From UBA668 sp040081465 (GTDB lineage: Bacteria > Actinomycetota > Acidimicrobiia > Acidimicrobiales > Ilumatobacteraceae): 64,000 nucleotides of DNA. Position 1 is the stretch's first letter. Every line of letters begins with the position of its first letter. The translations under genes were made by a program, and so were the position numbers. Location of the stretch: the NCBI GenBank assembly GCA_040081465.1, contig JBEBGL010000005.1, positions 124,001 through 188,000 of the forward strand, read 5' to 3'. The notes under the pieces were generated by a model. The model was not told the DNA's origin, made no database searches, and saw only the letters and a program-made list of their open reading frames with translations. Below, one piece after another: positions 15,654 through 24,528 of the stretch.

Positions 15654-17507
15654 CTACGGGACTGCGACGACGTCGACTGGCCAACCTGCCATGAGATCGG
15701 TCCATGACGACACGCCGCCGATGACGCCGGGACCGACCATGCGAATCGAGCCCACCGGGGTTACATGGCCGCTTGTGGTGTACACCGTTGCCACGAGATC
15801 GAGGAAGTCGTCTGCCCAAAGCGTCCGGTCTTCTAGATCACTGAACGTGATGCCAGTAAACAGGATGGTGTCGACGACCTCGCCCGTACCAAGGTCGCCG
15901 ATGGTGTCGTCGCCGAAGTTGGATGTCGTGTCGTATACAAACGTGTCGTTCTCTGCGTCACCGTCGACGTTCGGCGCATCGCCGAAGAGCAGGTCGTCGC
16001 CGGCGCCGCCGGTGAGCATGTCTTCGCCTGCAATGGACATGCCTTCGATTGCGAAGTCTGCGTCGCCGTAAAGCTCGTCGTCGCCGGCGCCACCGATCAG
16101 CGTGTCGTTGCCTGCCCGCGATCCGGCGCCAATGAACGCGCCATCGCCGACGAGAATGTCGTCGCCATCGCCGCCGTCAAGATGGTCATCGCCCCCGAAA
16201 GCGTCCTCGTCGATGGCCTCGACGGAGTCGCCGTACAACTCGTCGTCGCCCGCGCCACCGATCAGCGTGTCGTTGCCGGCTTCTGCCTCTTCCACAATAA
16301 AGATGCCGTCGCCGACGATGAAGTCCTTGCCGTCGCCGCCATCGAGATAGTCGTGGCCCCCATAGACATATCCAACCATTCCCTCGACCGCGTCACCGAA
16401 CAGAAGGTCGTTGCCGCCTTCTCCGTACAGAGTGTCGTTGCCTCCGACCGGTCCAACAGCCAAGCCAGGGCCCACGTAGCCGAAGGGGCCACACGTGCAG
16501 TCGTCCAGATAGACCGAGTCGCCGACGAGTAGGTCGTCGCCGTCGCCACCTTTGATCGTGTCGTCGCCGGCAAACTCTCCAGTTGTCAAGTAGGCCTTGT
16601 CACCAAACACGAGGTCGTTGCCGTCGCGCCCATTTATGACGTCGTCACTGCAATGACCGTCGTTCCCGCACAGCGGTTCGTCGAGGGGTCCGTCCGCACC
16701 GTCGAGGTGGAGCTCGACGTCACCAACAATGATGTCACTGCATCGCGTTCCGTTGAGCGTCTCGTTGGCCGAGGTGCCAAAGAGTTCTATTCCATCAAAC
16801 GGAAAGGTGATGTCGAAGATCTCCGCTGGAATCGGTTCCTCTTCGAACAGCGGTGCGCAAATGAACGGTGGTGTCGTCTCGCACGGTTGATTGTTGAGCA
16901 CGATCGCAACACCTGCCGGGAGGCCCTGCAGCTGCAGCGTTGCAGTCGGGCTGCCTTCGTCGCCGAAGGTGACCACGAGGTGGTCATCGCCGCCGAACGT
17001 CGGCACCGGAGCGACATCGTCGCTGGGGTCTTCGTCCTGCGGGGGGAACATCAGCCGATCAGCGTCGGGGTCGAAGTCGGTGATCGTGTCTTCGTCGTTC
17101 GACGGATTGAAGGCGAACACGTCGCAGCTGGCGCCACCGGTCAGGGTGTCGGCGCCTAGTCCGCCGACGAGAAAGTCGAGACCATCGCCACCGTCCAGCG
17201 TGTCGTCGCCGTCTTTGCCGTAGAGCGCGTCGTCGGCACCCGCACCCGCGAGGGTGTCATCGCTATCGGTACCAACCACAAGATCGTTGGCGGGGGTTCC
17301 ATCAAAAGTCGAAGCACCGTCGCCGTTAGATTCGCAAAGGTCGCCGACTCCGTCGCCGTCAAGGTCGCCTTGAAATGGATCAGCGGCGTCCGGGCAAACG
17401 TCGACTTCGTCTTCAACCAGGTCGCCGTCGCCATCGGCGGCGAACGCGGGCAACGCCTGGAAGGCAACGAGTCCCGTTATGGCGAAGAGTGTTAGTAGCC
17501 GACGCAT
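15654..17507 (-). CDS. Secreted RTX-type calcium-binding repeat protein
   Basis: 617 residues from the ATG at 17507, which begins a clear signal peptide (MRRLLTLFAITG...AFA). The mature protein starts with thrombospondin-type-3-like acidic calcium repeats (DGDGDLVEDEVDVCPD). Many GGxGxDxL-type nonapeptides follow in two blocks: a short one near residue 100 and a long one from about residue 270 to 530, often with GDDELYGD. The C-terminal 80 residues carry no repeats. Such proteins are exported and fold in calcium. No type I secretion genes are nearby, so Sec export is likely. Role unknown. Confidence 0.82.
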   Translation of the reverse strand: MRRLLTLFAITGLVAFQALPAFAADGDGDLVEDEVDVCPDAADPFQGDLDGDGVGDLCESNGDGASTFDGTPANDLVVGTDSDDTLAGAGADDALYGKDGDDTLDGGDGLDFLVGGLGADTLTGGASCDVFAFNPSNDEDTITDFDPDADRLMFPPQDEDPSDDVAPVPTFGGDDHLVVTFGDEGSPTATLQLQGLPAGVAIVLNNQPCETTPPFICAPLFEEEPIPAEIFDITFPFDGIELFGTSANETLNGTRCSDIIVGDVELHLDGADGPLDEPLCGNDGHCSDDVINGRDGNDLVFGDKAYLTTGEFAGDDTIKGGDGDDLLVGDSVYLDDCTCGPFGYVGPGLAVGPVGGNDTLYGEGGNDLLFGDAVEGMVGYVYGGHDYLDGGDGKDFIVGDGIFIVEEAEAGNDTLIGGAGDDELYGDSVEAIDEDAFGGDDHLDGGDGDDILVGDGAFIGAGSRAGNDTLIGGAGDDELYGDADFAIEGMSIAGEDMLTGGAGDDLLFGDAPNVDGDAENDTFVYDTTSNFGDDTIGDLGTGEVVDTILFTGITFSDLEDRTLWADDFLDLVATVYTTSGHVTPVGSIRMVGPGVIGGVSSWTDLMAGWPVDVVAVP

Positions 17508-17664
17508 CAGTCCCCCGAAACGACGCGCATCCAACGGCAGCGCGATCGTCGAGATGTTAGCAATTGGACGACCGACCAAGCCGCCAATCAATCTCCGCAA
17601 GTCGTTGGACCGAGTTCAACGATCGGTGCGTTTATCTCGCGGCAAGGAGTCCACTCAGTCGCAA

Positions 17665-17688
17665 GTTGAGGTTGAGGTTGAGGTTGAG
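17665..17688. repeat. Short tandem repeat, GTTGAG x4
   Basis: Four perfect hexamers upstream of the RTX gene, in the gap before the B12-subunit gene. Too short to assign a role. Confidence 0.8.
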
Positions 17689-17713
17689 GGTTTGGGGTAG
17701 ACACGCGGCTTGG

Positions 17714-18112
17714 TCACGACGTGCGCGCATCCAGCGCGGCGCGCACTTCGTTGACTATCTGCTCGGACGTCGCTCCAGGTGTCAGCACCGTGTTGATGCC
17801 GACTGCGGCCAGTGCAGCGAGGTCGTGGTCGGGCACGATGCCGCCAAGGATGACGGGGATTGTGCTTCCGCGCTGGCGAAGCTCTTCGACCACTAGCGGA
17901 GCGAGGGTCATGTGCGCGCCAGACAGCATTGACAATCCGATGGCATCGACGTCTTCGTCGATTGCCGCAGCTGCAACCGTCTGCGGTGTTTGGAAGAGGC
18001 CGGTGTAGATGACCTCGTAGCCAGCATCGCGCAGCATGCGTGCGACCACCTTGATGCCGCGGTCGTGGCCGTCGAGACCAACCTTGGCGATAAGTATTCG
18101 CTCGCCAGCCAT
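17714..18112 (-). CDS. icmB: Acyl-CoA mutase small, B12-binding subunit (IcmB-like)
   Basis: 132 residues consisting only of a cobalamin-binding Rossmann-like domain. The B12 motif begins AKVGLDGHDRG (His of the DxHxxG pattern coordinates cobalt), followed by GLSMLSGAH and VILGGIVP. The length matches separately encoded small subunits of isobutyryl-CoA or 2-hydroxyisobutyryl-CoA mutases. The start overlaps the stop of the large subunit by one base, so the pair is made together. Confidence 0.85.
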   Translation of the reverse strand: MAGERILIAKVGLDGHDRGIKVVARMLRDAGYEVIYTGLFQTPQTVAAAAIDEDVDAIGLSMLSGAHMTLAPLVVEELRQRGSTIPVILGGIVPDHDLAALAAVGINTVLTPGATSEQIVNEVRAALDARTS

Positions 18113-19746
18113 CAGATCACTGGCACTTCCACGTAGCGCCCGAACTCGGACTCGAGCGTCGCCATGATCTCGCCAAGAGTCGCGTACACCGCGACTGCGT
18201 CGATGAGCGCCGGCATCAGGTTGATCTCTGGGTCGGCTGCCTCGGCTCGCACGCGCTGCAGTGCCGCGTCGACCGCCGACTGCGACCGATCTTGGCGAAC
18301 TTGTTCCAGTCGCTTGCGCTGGCGTTGCTCGTCTTCGGCGGAGATCTTCAGCAGCTCCATCTGGGCGTCGTCGTTGCCTTCGGTGAATCTGTTGACACCG
18401 ACGGTGATGCGACGGCCATCGTTCATCGCCCGTTCCAGCTCGAACGCCGAGTCGGCGATCTTGCCCTGGAACCAGTTTTCCTCGATGCCACGAATTGCAC
18501 CCTCCAGCATCGACCCGCCGCCGAGCGTGTCGAGATGTTCGAACAGTTCCTCTGCCTGCCGTTCCATCTCGTCAGTGAGCGCCTCGACGAAGTACGAGCC
18601 ACCCAGTGGGTCGGCGACGTGCGCGACGTTTGTCTCGTGGGCGATGACCTGCTGCGTGCGCAGCGCGATGCGAGCAGCTTTCTCGGTCGGTAGCGCCATC
18701 GCTTCATCCATCGAGTTTGTGTGCAGCGACTGAGCGCCACCCAGCACGCCGGCCAGCGCTTCGATCGCCGTGCGCACGATGTTCACTTCCGGCTGCTGCG
18801 CAGTTAGCGACACACCCGCGGTCTGGCAGTGGAATCGCAATTGCAACGAGCGCGGATCGGTCGCGCCATATCGCTCGCGCAGCCATCGCGCCCAGATGCG
18901 CCGCGCTGCGCGGTACTTCGCGATCTCCTCGAAAAAGTCGATGTGCGCGTTGAAGAAGAAGCTGAGTCGGGGAGCGAACGTGTCGACCGCGAGTCCGGCC
19001 TGCATTGCCAACTCGACATACGCGAATCCGTTAGCGAGCGTGAACGCCAACTCTTCCGCGGCCGTCGAGCCTGCCTCGCGAATGTGGTAACCGGAAATGG
19101 AGATCGAGTGCCACCGCGGCATCTCGGCCGCCGAGAACGAGATCGTGTCGCGAACGAGGCGCATCGATGGTCGTGGAGGGAAGACGAACTCTTTCTGAGC
19201 TTGGTATTCCTTCAAGATGTCGTTCTGCAGCGTGCCGCCGAGTTGTGCCCTCGGCGTGCCTGCCTTCTCGGCTTGAGCTACGAACATGGCCATGATGACG
19301 GCGGCCGGCGAATTGATCGTCATCGATGTGGTGATGGCCCCGAGATCGATCCCCGCGTACAGATCCGTCATGTCGGCGAGCGTGTCGATCGCGACTCCGC
19401 AGCGGCCAACTTCGCCTAAGGACATCGGATGATCGGAATCAAGGCCGAGCAGCGTTGGCATGTCGAAGGCGGTCGATAGCCCAGTGCCACCGGCGCGGAT
19501 GATTTCCTTGAACCGCCAGTTCGTGTCATCAGCTGTGCCGAAGCCTGCGAACATGCGCATCGTCCACAACTTCGAGCGGTACATCGAGGCGTACGGCCCG
19601 CGTGTGTACGGGTATTGGCCGGGAAACTCGCCGTCGTCGGGTCCGTAGATGCCGTCGAGTTCGATACCCGACATCGTCGCGAAGCGTGCATCCGGCGGAA
19701 CCGAGGCCGCGTAGGCCTGATCCCACAGCTGCCGGTTGGTCGGCAT
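18112..19746 (-). CDS. icmA: Acyl-CoA mutase large subunit with isobutyryl-CoA mutase signature
   Basis: 544 residues containing the substrate-binding TIM barrel of B12 acyl-CoA mutases (TRGPYASMYR, SISISGYHIREAG, TNSMDEAMALPT). The residue equivalent to Tyr89 of Propionibacterium methylmalonyl-CoA mutase is Phe66 (WTMRMFAGFG). The equivalent of the carboxylate-binding Arg207 is Gln184 (EYQAQKEF). Phe plus Gln, 118 residues apart, is the pattern of isobutyryl-CoA mutase (Phe80/Gln198). Ile plus Gln would suggest 2-hydroxyisobutyryl-CoA mutase. I therefore infer interconversion of a branched and a linear acyl-CoA, not methylmalonyl-CoA. The start overlaps the livM stop as TAATG; the upstream open frame belongs to livM. 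Confidence 0.85.
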   Translation of the reverse strand: MPTNRQLWDQAYAASVPPDARFATMSGIELDGIYGPDDGEFPGQYPYTRGPYASMYRSKLWTMRMFAGFGTADDTNWRFKEIIRAGGTGLSTAFDMPTLLGLDSDHPMSLGEVGRCGVAIDTLADMTDLYAGIDLGAITTSMTINSPAAVIMAMFVAQAEKAGTPRAQLGGTLQNDILKEYQAQKEFVFPPRPSMRLVRDTISFSAAEMPRWHSISISGYHIREAGSTAAEELAFTLANGFAYVELAMQAGLAVDTFAPRLSFFFNAHIDFFEEIAKYRAARRIWARWLRERYGATDPRSLQLRFHCQTAGVSLTAQQPEVNIVRTAIEALAGVLGGAQSLHTNSMDEAMALPTEKAARIALRTQQVIAHETNVAHVADPLGGSYFVEALTDEMERQAEELFEHLDTLGGGSMLEGAIRGIEENWFQGKIADSAFELERAMNDGRRITVGVNRFTEGNDDAQMELLKISAEDEQRQRKRLEQVRQDRSQSAVDAALQRVRAEAADPEINLMPALIDAVAVYATLGEIMATLESEFGRYVEVPVI

Positions 19747-20783
19747 TAGCGGCGCAGGCGTCGACGTATTGGGAAAAGCTCGAAGGGAGCGATGCGCTGC
19801 AGCAATCCGTTGACGCCACCTCTGGAAGCGACTGCGACTAACACGGCCATGCTGCCAAGGATAATGAAGCGCATGGTGTTCGAGTCTTCCAGCTGCCATG
19901 TAATGAACCAATAGATGGCCACGCCGATGATTGGCCCAGCGGTGCTTCCGACGCCGCCGATGACGACGATGAAGATGACCAGCGCTGTGTATGTCAGCAG
20001 GTCGAACGACGATGTGTTCACAATGGTCAGGCTCTTCAGGTGGATCATGGCGCCGGTCATGCCTGTCCAGAATGCGACGATCACCCACACGATCAATTTG
20101 GTTCGCCGCACCTTCACGCCTAGCCCGCGCGCGCCAGGCTCGTCGTCGCGCACCGCTTGCAGAGCGAGCCCTAGTTTCGATCGCAGGACGGCGATGACAA
20201 TTGCTGTTGCGCCGACCGCCAGTGCCAGCGCAGCCCAATACACGTAGTCGACGCGCTGCTGTAGCTCGTAGCCGGCAAACGTCTTCTTCGGCGTCAACGA
20301 CTGCACGTTTCCAGCTTTGAGGCTGTCGATCTGCAGCGTTGTTAGTCGAAGGACTTCAGCGATCACCCAGGTGCCAATTGCGAAGTAGCCGCCGGTTAGC
20401 CGAAACGCAAACAGCGCAATCGGAATGCTGAGCGCGGCGACGAAGACGCCGGCGAGCACCATTGCCACGAATGGGTCGTAACCCCTGCGTTCCGCGAGCA
20501 CCATCAGTGTGTAGGCCGCGACTCCGACGAGGCCGTGTTGGCCGACTGACACGAGGCCCGCGTAGCCGGCGAGCAAGTTCCACATCTGCGCCAGTGACAG
20601 GAAGTAAAGAATCTCGACCATCGTCAACTGCAAGCTCGCGTCGCCCCACATCGGCAATAGTGCGAGCGCTACAGCAGCCGCGATGTACGCGCCACTGCCT
20701 ATACGCGAGGGCAGCGACCAGCGCTGAACCTGTACGTCGGCTGCCGGTTCGAGAGGGGCGGTGTCGGTCGCGGTGGTCGTCAT
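19746..20783 (-). CDS. livM: Branched-chain-amino-acid-type ABC transporter permease (LivM family)
   Basis: 345 residues with about nine hydrophobic segments after a 35-residue hydrophilic N-terminus. LivM features are visible: AGYAGLVSVGQHGLVGVAAYT, FRLTGGYFAIGTWVIAE, and the cytoplasmic EAA-like stretch LQAVRDDEPGARGLGV. It pairs with LivH to form the membrane channel of a HAAT-type importer. Start and stop overlap the adjacent genes (ATGA with livH, TAATG with icmA). The actual substrate is unknown and need not be an amino acid. Confidence 0.88.
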   Translation of the reverse strand: MTTTATDTAPLEPAADVQVQRWSLPSRIGSGAYIAAAVALALLPMWGDASLQLTMVEILYFLSLAQMWNLLAGYAGLVSVGQHGLVGVAAYTLMVLAERRGYDPFVAMVLAGVFVAALSIPIALFAFRLTGGYFAIGTWVIAEVLRLTTLQIDSLKAGNVQSLTPKKTFAGYELQQRVDYVYWAALALAVGATAIVIAVLRSKLGLALQAVRDDEPGARGLGVKVRRTKLIVWVIVAFWTGMTGAMIHLKSLTIVNTSSFDLLTYTALVIFIVVIGGVGSTAGPIIGVAIYWFITWQLEDSNTMRFIILGSMAVLVAVASRGGVNGLLQRIAPFELFPIRRRLRR

Positions 20784-21649
20784 GTTCGTTCCCTTGCGCC
20801 GAGCAAACCATTCGGACGAAAGGCGAGCACTCCAAGGAACACCAGGTGGCCAACGAGTTGATCGGAGCCGATCCACTTTTGGTTCGCCATGGTTTGGGCG
20901 ACCCCCAGGATGATGCCTCCGAGCAAGGTGCCCCAAAGCGATCCGAGGCCACCGATCACGACAGCTTCGAATGCGAACAGCAGCAATCCACCGCCTGCAG
21001 CGGGTGCGAACGGCACGCGAGCGCCCTGGAAGAAACCAGCCAGGGCCACGGCGGCGAATGCGATCGCCATGGCCAACCCGTAGAGGTGCTTGTCGTTGAT
21101 GCCCATAAGTTGGGCAGTCTTCGGATCGTCGGCCGTGGCGCGAAACTCGCGGCCCAGCTTGGTGCGCGAGAGAAACAGCTGCAGGCTGCCGAGGACGACG
21201 ATTGCGACCACCAAGATCAGCAGCGAGAACATTCCAATTGCGATGTCGTCGGTGATTTGGATCGACTTGGTGCGGAAGTCGCCGAGGTTGATCGTCTTGT
21301 CAGTCGCCGTGTACTTCTCTTGCAACACATTCTGAATGACGATGCCAAGGCCGAAGGTTGCGAGGATGCCAGGAAGTGGGTCGCTGCCGATAGTGAAGTT
21401 GAAGATGCCGCGCTGGCAGAGGTAGCCAACGACCGCCATCGCGATGACAACGAGCACCATCGAGAACCAGTAGTTCGCGCCAACCAAGTCTGCCCACGAC
21501 AACACGAGATACGCCGCCAGCACCGCCAGCGCGCCGTGAGCGAGGTTGACGAATCGCATCACACCGAACGCGAGCGAGAGACCGGTCGCGAATAGTGCAT
21601 ACAGGCCGCCGACGAGGATGCCAGCGATGAGTGAGTTGATCCATACCAT
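20780..21649 (-). CDS. livH: Branched-chain-amino-acid-type ABC transporter permease (LivH family)
   Basis: 289 residues starting MVWINSLIAGILVGGLYAL, the classic LivH N-terminus. About eight membrane segments are visible. The conserved loop FRATADDPKTAQLMGIN and the terminal FRPNGLLG are both present. The ATG at 21649 overlaps the upstream livF stop as TGATG. An in-frame extension upstream overlaps livF and is discarded. Confidence 0.9.
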   Translation of the reverse strand: MVWINSLIAGILVGGLYALFATGLSLAFGVMRFVNLAHGALAVLAAYLVLSWADLVGANYWFSMVLVVIAMAVVGYLCQRGIFNFTIGSDPLPGILATFGLGIVIQNVLQEKYTATDKTINLGDFRTKSIQITDDIAIGMFSLLILVVAIVVLGSLQLFLSRTKLGREFRATADDPKTAQLMGINDKHLYGLAMAIAFAAVALAGFFQGARVPFAPAAGGGLLLFAFEAVVIGGLGSLWGTLLGGIILGVAQTMANQKWIGSDQLVGHLVFLGVLAFRPNGLLGARERT

Positions 21650-22356
21650 CAGTCGACTCCAAAGTAGGCAGTAGTGATTGCGTCGTGTGACAACTCGCCC
21701 GCAGGACCGGTGAGTGACACTCGGCCTTCCAACATGCAATAGACACGGTCGGCAGCGCCGAGGGCGAGCGTGATGTCTTGCTCGACCAACACGACTGTCG
21801 TGCCTGACTCAACAATTCCTGGAAGAGCGCTGTAGATGCCCTTTACGACTACGGGCGCGAGGCCAAGTGACACTTCGTCGAGCAGCAGCAGTTCAGGATT
21901 GGCCATCAAAGCGCGACCGATCGCGATTGCTTGCTGTTCACCGCCCGACAGTTTCGCTGCCGAACGTTTGAGCAAGGGGCGGATCAGAGGAAACAGTTCG
22001 AGCACCGTTTCAAGGTTCCATTTGCCGTGGCGCGAGCGGTGCCCACCTATGAGCAAATTTTCCTGCACACTCAGGCTTGGGAAAAGTCGCCTTCCTTCAG
22101 GGACCAGCGAGATCCCGAGGCCGACCCTCCGATGGGCACTCAAAGCAGATAGGTCGTTGCCGCGATATGTCATCGAACCGCCGCTCACACGTACTTGTCC
22201 GGCAATCGCGCGCAGCAGTGTGCTTTTGCCCGCGCCGTTGGCACCGATGATCGCAACAGTTTCGCCACTGTTGACGTGCACGCTTGGCTCGAACAGCGCT
22301 TGAAAGTCGCCGTACCCTGCGCGGATTGAATCGACGTTTAACAATGCGTCGGGCAT
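21649..22356 (-). CDS. livF: ABC transporter ATP-binding protein (LivF family)
   Basis: 235 residues. Walker A is GANGAGKST, the signature is LSGGEQQAIAIGRAL, Walker B is LLLLDEVSLGLAP, and the H-loop region is VLVEQDI. The short length and the SLGLAP motif match LivF, the second ATPase of HAAT importers. Its ATG overlaps the livG stop (TGATG). Confidence 0.9.
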   Translation of the reverse strand: MPDALLNVDSIRAGYGDFQALFEPSVHVNSGETVAIIGANGAGKSTLLRAIAGQVRVSGGSMTYRGNDLSALSAHRRVGLGISLVPEGRRLFPSLSVQENLLIGGHRSRHGKWNLETVLELFPLIRPLLKRSAAKLSGGEQQAIAIGRALMANPELLLLDEVSLGLAPVVVKGIYSALPGIVESGTTVVLVEQDITLALGAADRVYCMLEGRVSLTGPAGELSHDAITTAYFGVD

Positions 22357-23084
22357 CAGTCGACTACTCCGAGATAGACCTCGCGCACGGCGGAGCTGGC
22401 CATCACATCGTGCGGGTCGCCCTCCGCGATCTTGCGCCCAAAACTCATCGCCATGATGCGCCCGACCACCGCCAACAACGCGTGAACAATGTGCTCGATC
22501 CACACGAGGGTGACGCCGTCTGCATGAATCTCGCGAATCTTGTCGACGAGCTGATGCACTTCGGCTTCGGTCAGACCACCAGCGATCTCATCGAGAAGCA
22601 GAACCTTTGGTCGCGTCGCGAGTGCGCGGGCAAGTTCCAGTCGCTTGCGATCAAGCAGACCAAGGCTGCCGGCCACGTTGTTCGCCTTCGCGCCCATGCC
22701 CGACTGGTCGAGCGCAGTGACGGCGAGCGCGTTAGCGGCCTTTCCGCGCAGCCCACTTCCGAAAGTCGCGCCGACGAGGACATTCTCGAAGACCGTCAGT
22801 CCCTCGAACGGGCGAGGAATCTGCGACGTCCGTGCCAATCCCGCGCGGCAACGCGCCTCCGCGCGCGTAGACGTGACGTCGTTACCAAACAACTCGATGC
22901 GGCCGCTGTCGGGGGACAGGTCACCCGCGATCAGATTCAGCAGCGTTGTCTTGCCAGCGCCGTTCGGGCCGACAATGCCGACTGCCTCGCCAGCAGCGAC
23001 AGAGAACACCATGTTTTCAACGACCGGAACGCCGAACGACTTGCTGACATCGAGAACATCAACCGCGGTCGTACCAATTGACAC
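22356..23084 (-). CDS. livG: ABC transporter ATP-binding protein (LivG family)
   Basis: 242 residues. Walker A is GPNGAGKTT, and ARTSQIPRPFEGLTV and LLLDEIAGGLTEAE are typical of LivG. The usual signature loop is altered: where LSGGQ-like residues are expected the sequence reads GLLDRKRLELARAL. LivG proteins often vary here, so activity is still likely. It is separated from the binding-protein gene by 65 bases that hold a strong hairpin. Confidence 0.88.
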   Translation of the reverse strand: MSIGTTAVDVLDVSKSFGVPVVENMVFSVAAGEAVGIVGPNGAGKTTLLNLIAGDLSPDSGRIELFGNDVTSTRAEARCRAGLARTSQIPRPFEGLTVFENVLVGATFGSGLRGKAANALAVTALDQSGMGAKANNVAGSLGLLDRKRLELARALATRPKVLLLDEIAGGLTEAEVHQLVDKIREIHADGVTLVWIEHIVHALLAVVGRIMAMSFGRKIAEGDPHDVMASSAVREVYLGVVD

Positions 23085-23106
23085 CCGTCGCCCCTCTCAA
23101 TGTGAG

Positions 23107-23139
23107 TGCGGGGAGCTCGCGTTGCGCGAACTCCCCGCA
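23107..23139. terminator. Strong hairpin between the binding-protein gene and livG
   Basis: TGCGGGGAG and CTCCCCGCA form a perfect 9-bp stem. The stem continues as TCGCG/CGCGA after one mismatch, closing on a TTG loop. On the minus strand it follows the substrate-binding-protein gene and precedes livG. No T-run follows, so it is more likely an mRNA-stabilising or partial attenuation hairpin that keeps the binding protein in excess over the transporter. Confidence 0.6.
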
Positions 23140-23149
23140 ACCAACGTAA

Positions 23150-24481
23150 TTAGGCAATCGCTTCCAACGTGCCATCGAGAGGAATCTCGGGGAACTGCTC
23201 GTTGGTGACGATCTTGAACTCGACGTCGAATGTCTCACCTGCGACCCACTGGCCACCGACCAGCGGAGTCTTGGTGATGTGTGGCACCACGGGATTGGTG
23301 AAGTCGACCTTGCCTGCAATCGTGTCGAGGTTGGTTTCGCCAATCGCGGTCAGCAATGCCGTCTTATCTTCGGCACCGCCGGCACGCTTGATTGCATCGA
23401 GCGCAACTTCGAACAATGAGTGCACGTACCCGATCGGCTGCGTCCACTGCTTGTCCTCGGCTGCGGTGTACGCGTCGGCGAGTTCCTTGGCTGATTGCCC
23501 GGTGAGGCTGGAGGTGGTGGGGTGCTTGTCAGACCACCAGATCTCCGACGACAACCCGACAGGGTTGGGGTACGAAGCCACGGCGCCCGGGAACAGCAAG
23601 CACTTGCCGACCGAAACGACCTTGGGCTTGAAGCCCTGCTCGGCACACGCTGCCCAGAAGGCACCGAAGTCGGGCGGGATCATTACGCCTGTGATGATCT
23701 CGACACCAGCCTCGATGAACTGACCAATCTGTGCACTGAAGTCGGTTGATCCCAGCGGGAAACGGCCCGGATCGACCAGCGTGTAGCCGGCTTCGGCGAA
23801 TGCCGGTGGGAAGCCCACGTTCGGATCGCTCCATGCGTTGCCGTCCGGATCGTCTGGCCACATCGCACCGACGACCTTGTTTGTGTCGACGTCGGCCCAC
23901 ATCGCGAGGAATACCTGGATGACATCTTCCAAGCCCCAGAAGAAGTGGTAGTTGTACTCGGACGCAACGCCAGGAGGCGCATCCGGGCCGAGGTTGCCAC
24001 CGATACCGAGGTAGTGCGGCTGCCACGGTGCGTTGTTCGACAACACCGGTACTTCAGCGGCGGTGCATGCCTGGACTACCGGCACTGTGGTGTCGGGAGT
24101 CTGCGCCACGCACATCAGCTGCACGCCATCGTTGGTGATCAATTCGTTGGCCGCTGTCGCAGCGGTGTTCGAGTTCGACTCGGAGTCGCGGACGAGGATC
24201 TCGACCTTGTAGCTCTTGTCACCGATTGCGAGGCCATCGGCCAAGAACGTGGTGAGAGCGCCGATCACGAAGTTGTCGGCTTCACCGAAAGAAGCCAACG
24301 GGCCGGTCTGCGGTGTTACGTAACCGATCTTGATGGTGCCGTCTTTGCCGCCACCACCACCATCTGAGTCTTTGTCGTCGTCGCCGCATGCGGCGATCAG
24401 CGGAGCGGCAACACCAATTGCGGCAGCTGTGCCGATCAGTTGTCGACGATTGAGTTTTGTCTTGTTGTCTTCGTTAGTCAT
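23150..24481 (-). CDS. ABC transporter substrate-binding lipoprotein (HAAT / Peripla_BP_6 type)
   Basis: 443 residues from the ATG at 24481, preceded by AGGGGGAA. The export signal has a twin-arginine-like NRRQLIG, a hydrophobic stretch, and a lipobox ending LIAAC, so the mature protein is anchored through Cys. A Gly/Asp linker is followed by IKIGYVTPQTGPLASFGEAD, the usual opening of the Leu/Ile/Val-type type I binding fold, and then a two-lobed domain. It presents an unidentified substrate to LivHMGF. Its linkage to the acyl-CoA mutase suggests a branched carboxylic acid or a related compound (inference). Confidence 0.88.
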   Translation of the reverse strand: MTNEDNKTKLNRRQLIGTAAAIGVAAPLIAACGDDDKDSDGGGGGKDGTIKIGYVTPQTGPLASFGEADNFVIGALTTFLADGLAIGDKSYKVEILVRDSESNSNTAATAANELITNDGVQLMCVAQTPDTTVPVVQACTAAEVPVLSNNAPWQPHYLGIGGNLGPDAPPGVASEYNYHFFWGLEDVIQVFLAMWADVDTNKVVGAMWPDDPDGNAWSDPNVGFPPAFAEAGYTLVDPGRFPLGSTDFSAQIGQFIEAGVEIITGVMIPPDFGAFWAACAEQGFKPKVVSVGKCLLFPGAVASYPNPVGLSSEIWWSDKHPTTSSLTGQSAKELADAYTAAEDKQWTQPIGYVHSLFEVALDAIKRAGGAEDKTALLTAIGETNLDTIAGKVDFTNPVVPHITKTPLVGGQWVAGETFDVEFKIVTNEQFPEIPLDGTLEAIA

Positions 24482-24528
24482 TGCTGGTTCCCCCTGCTGT
24501 TGGTGGTTGTTATACATATCAGAAATTT

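Noticed and set aside
16020..16640. Dense DNA repeats in the RTX gene as a CRISPR or satellite
   Set aside because: The periodicity is explained by codons of the GGxGxD nonapeptide repeats; units are diverged and have no spacers.
17714..19746. Annotation as methylmalonyl-CoA mutase
   Set aside because: The Tyr and Arg that bind the carboxylate of methylmalonyl-CoA are replaced by Phe66 and Gln184.
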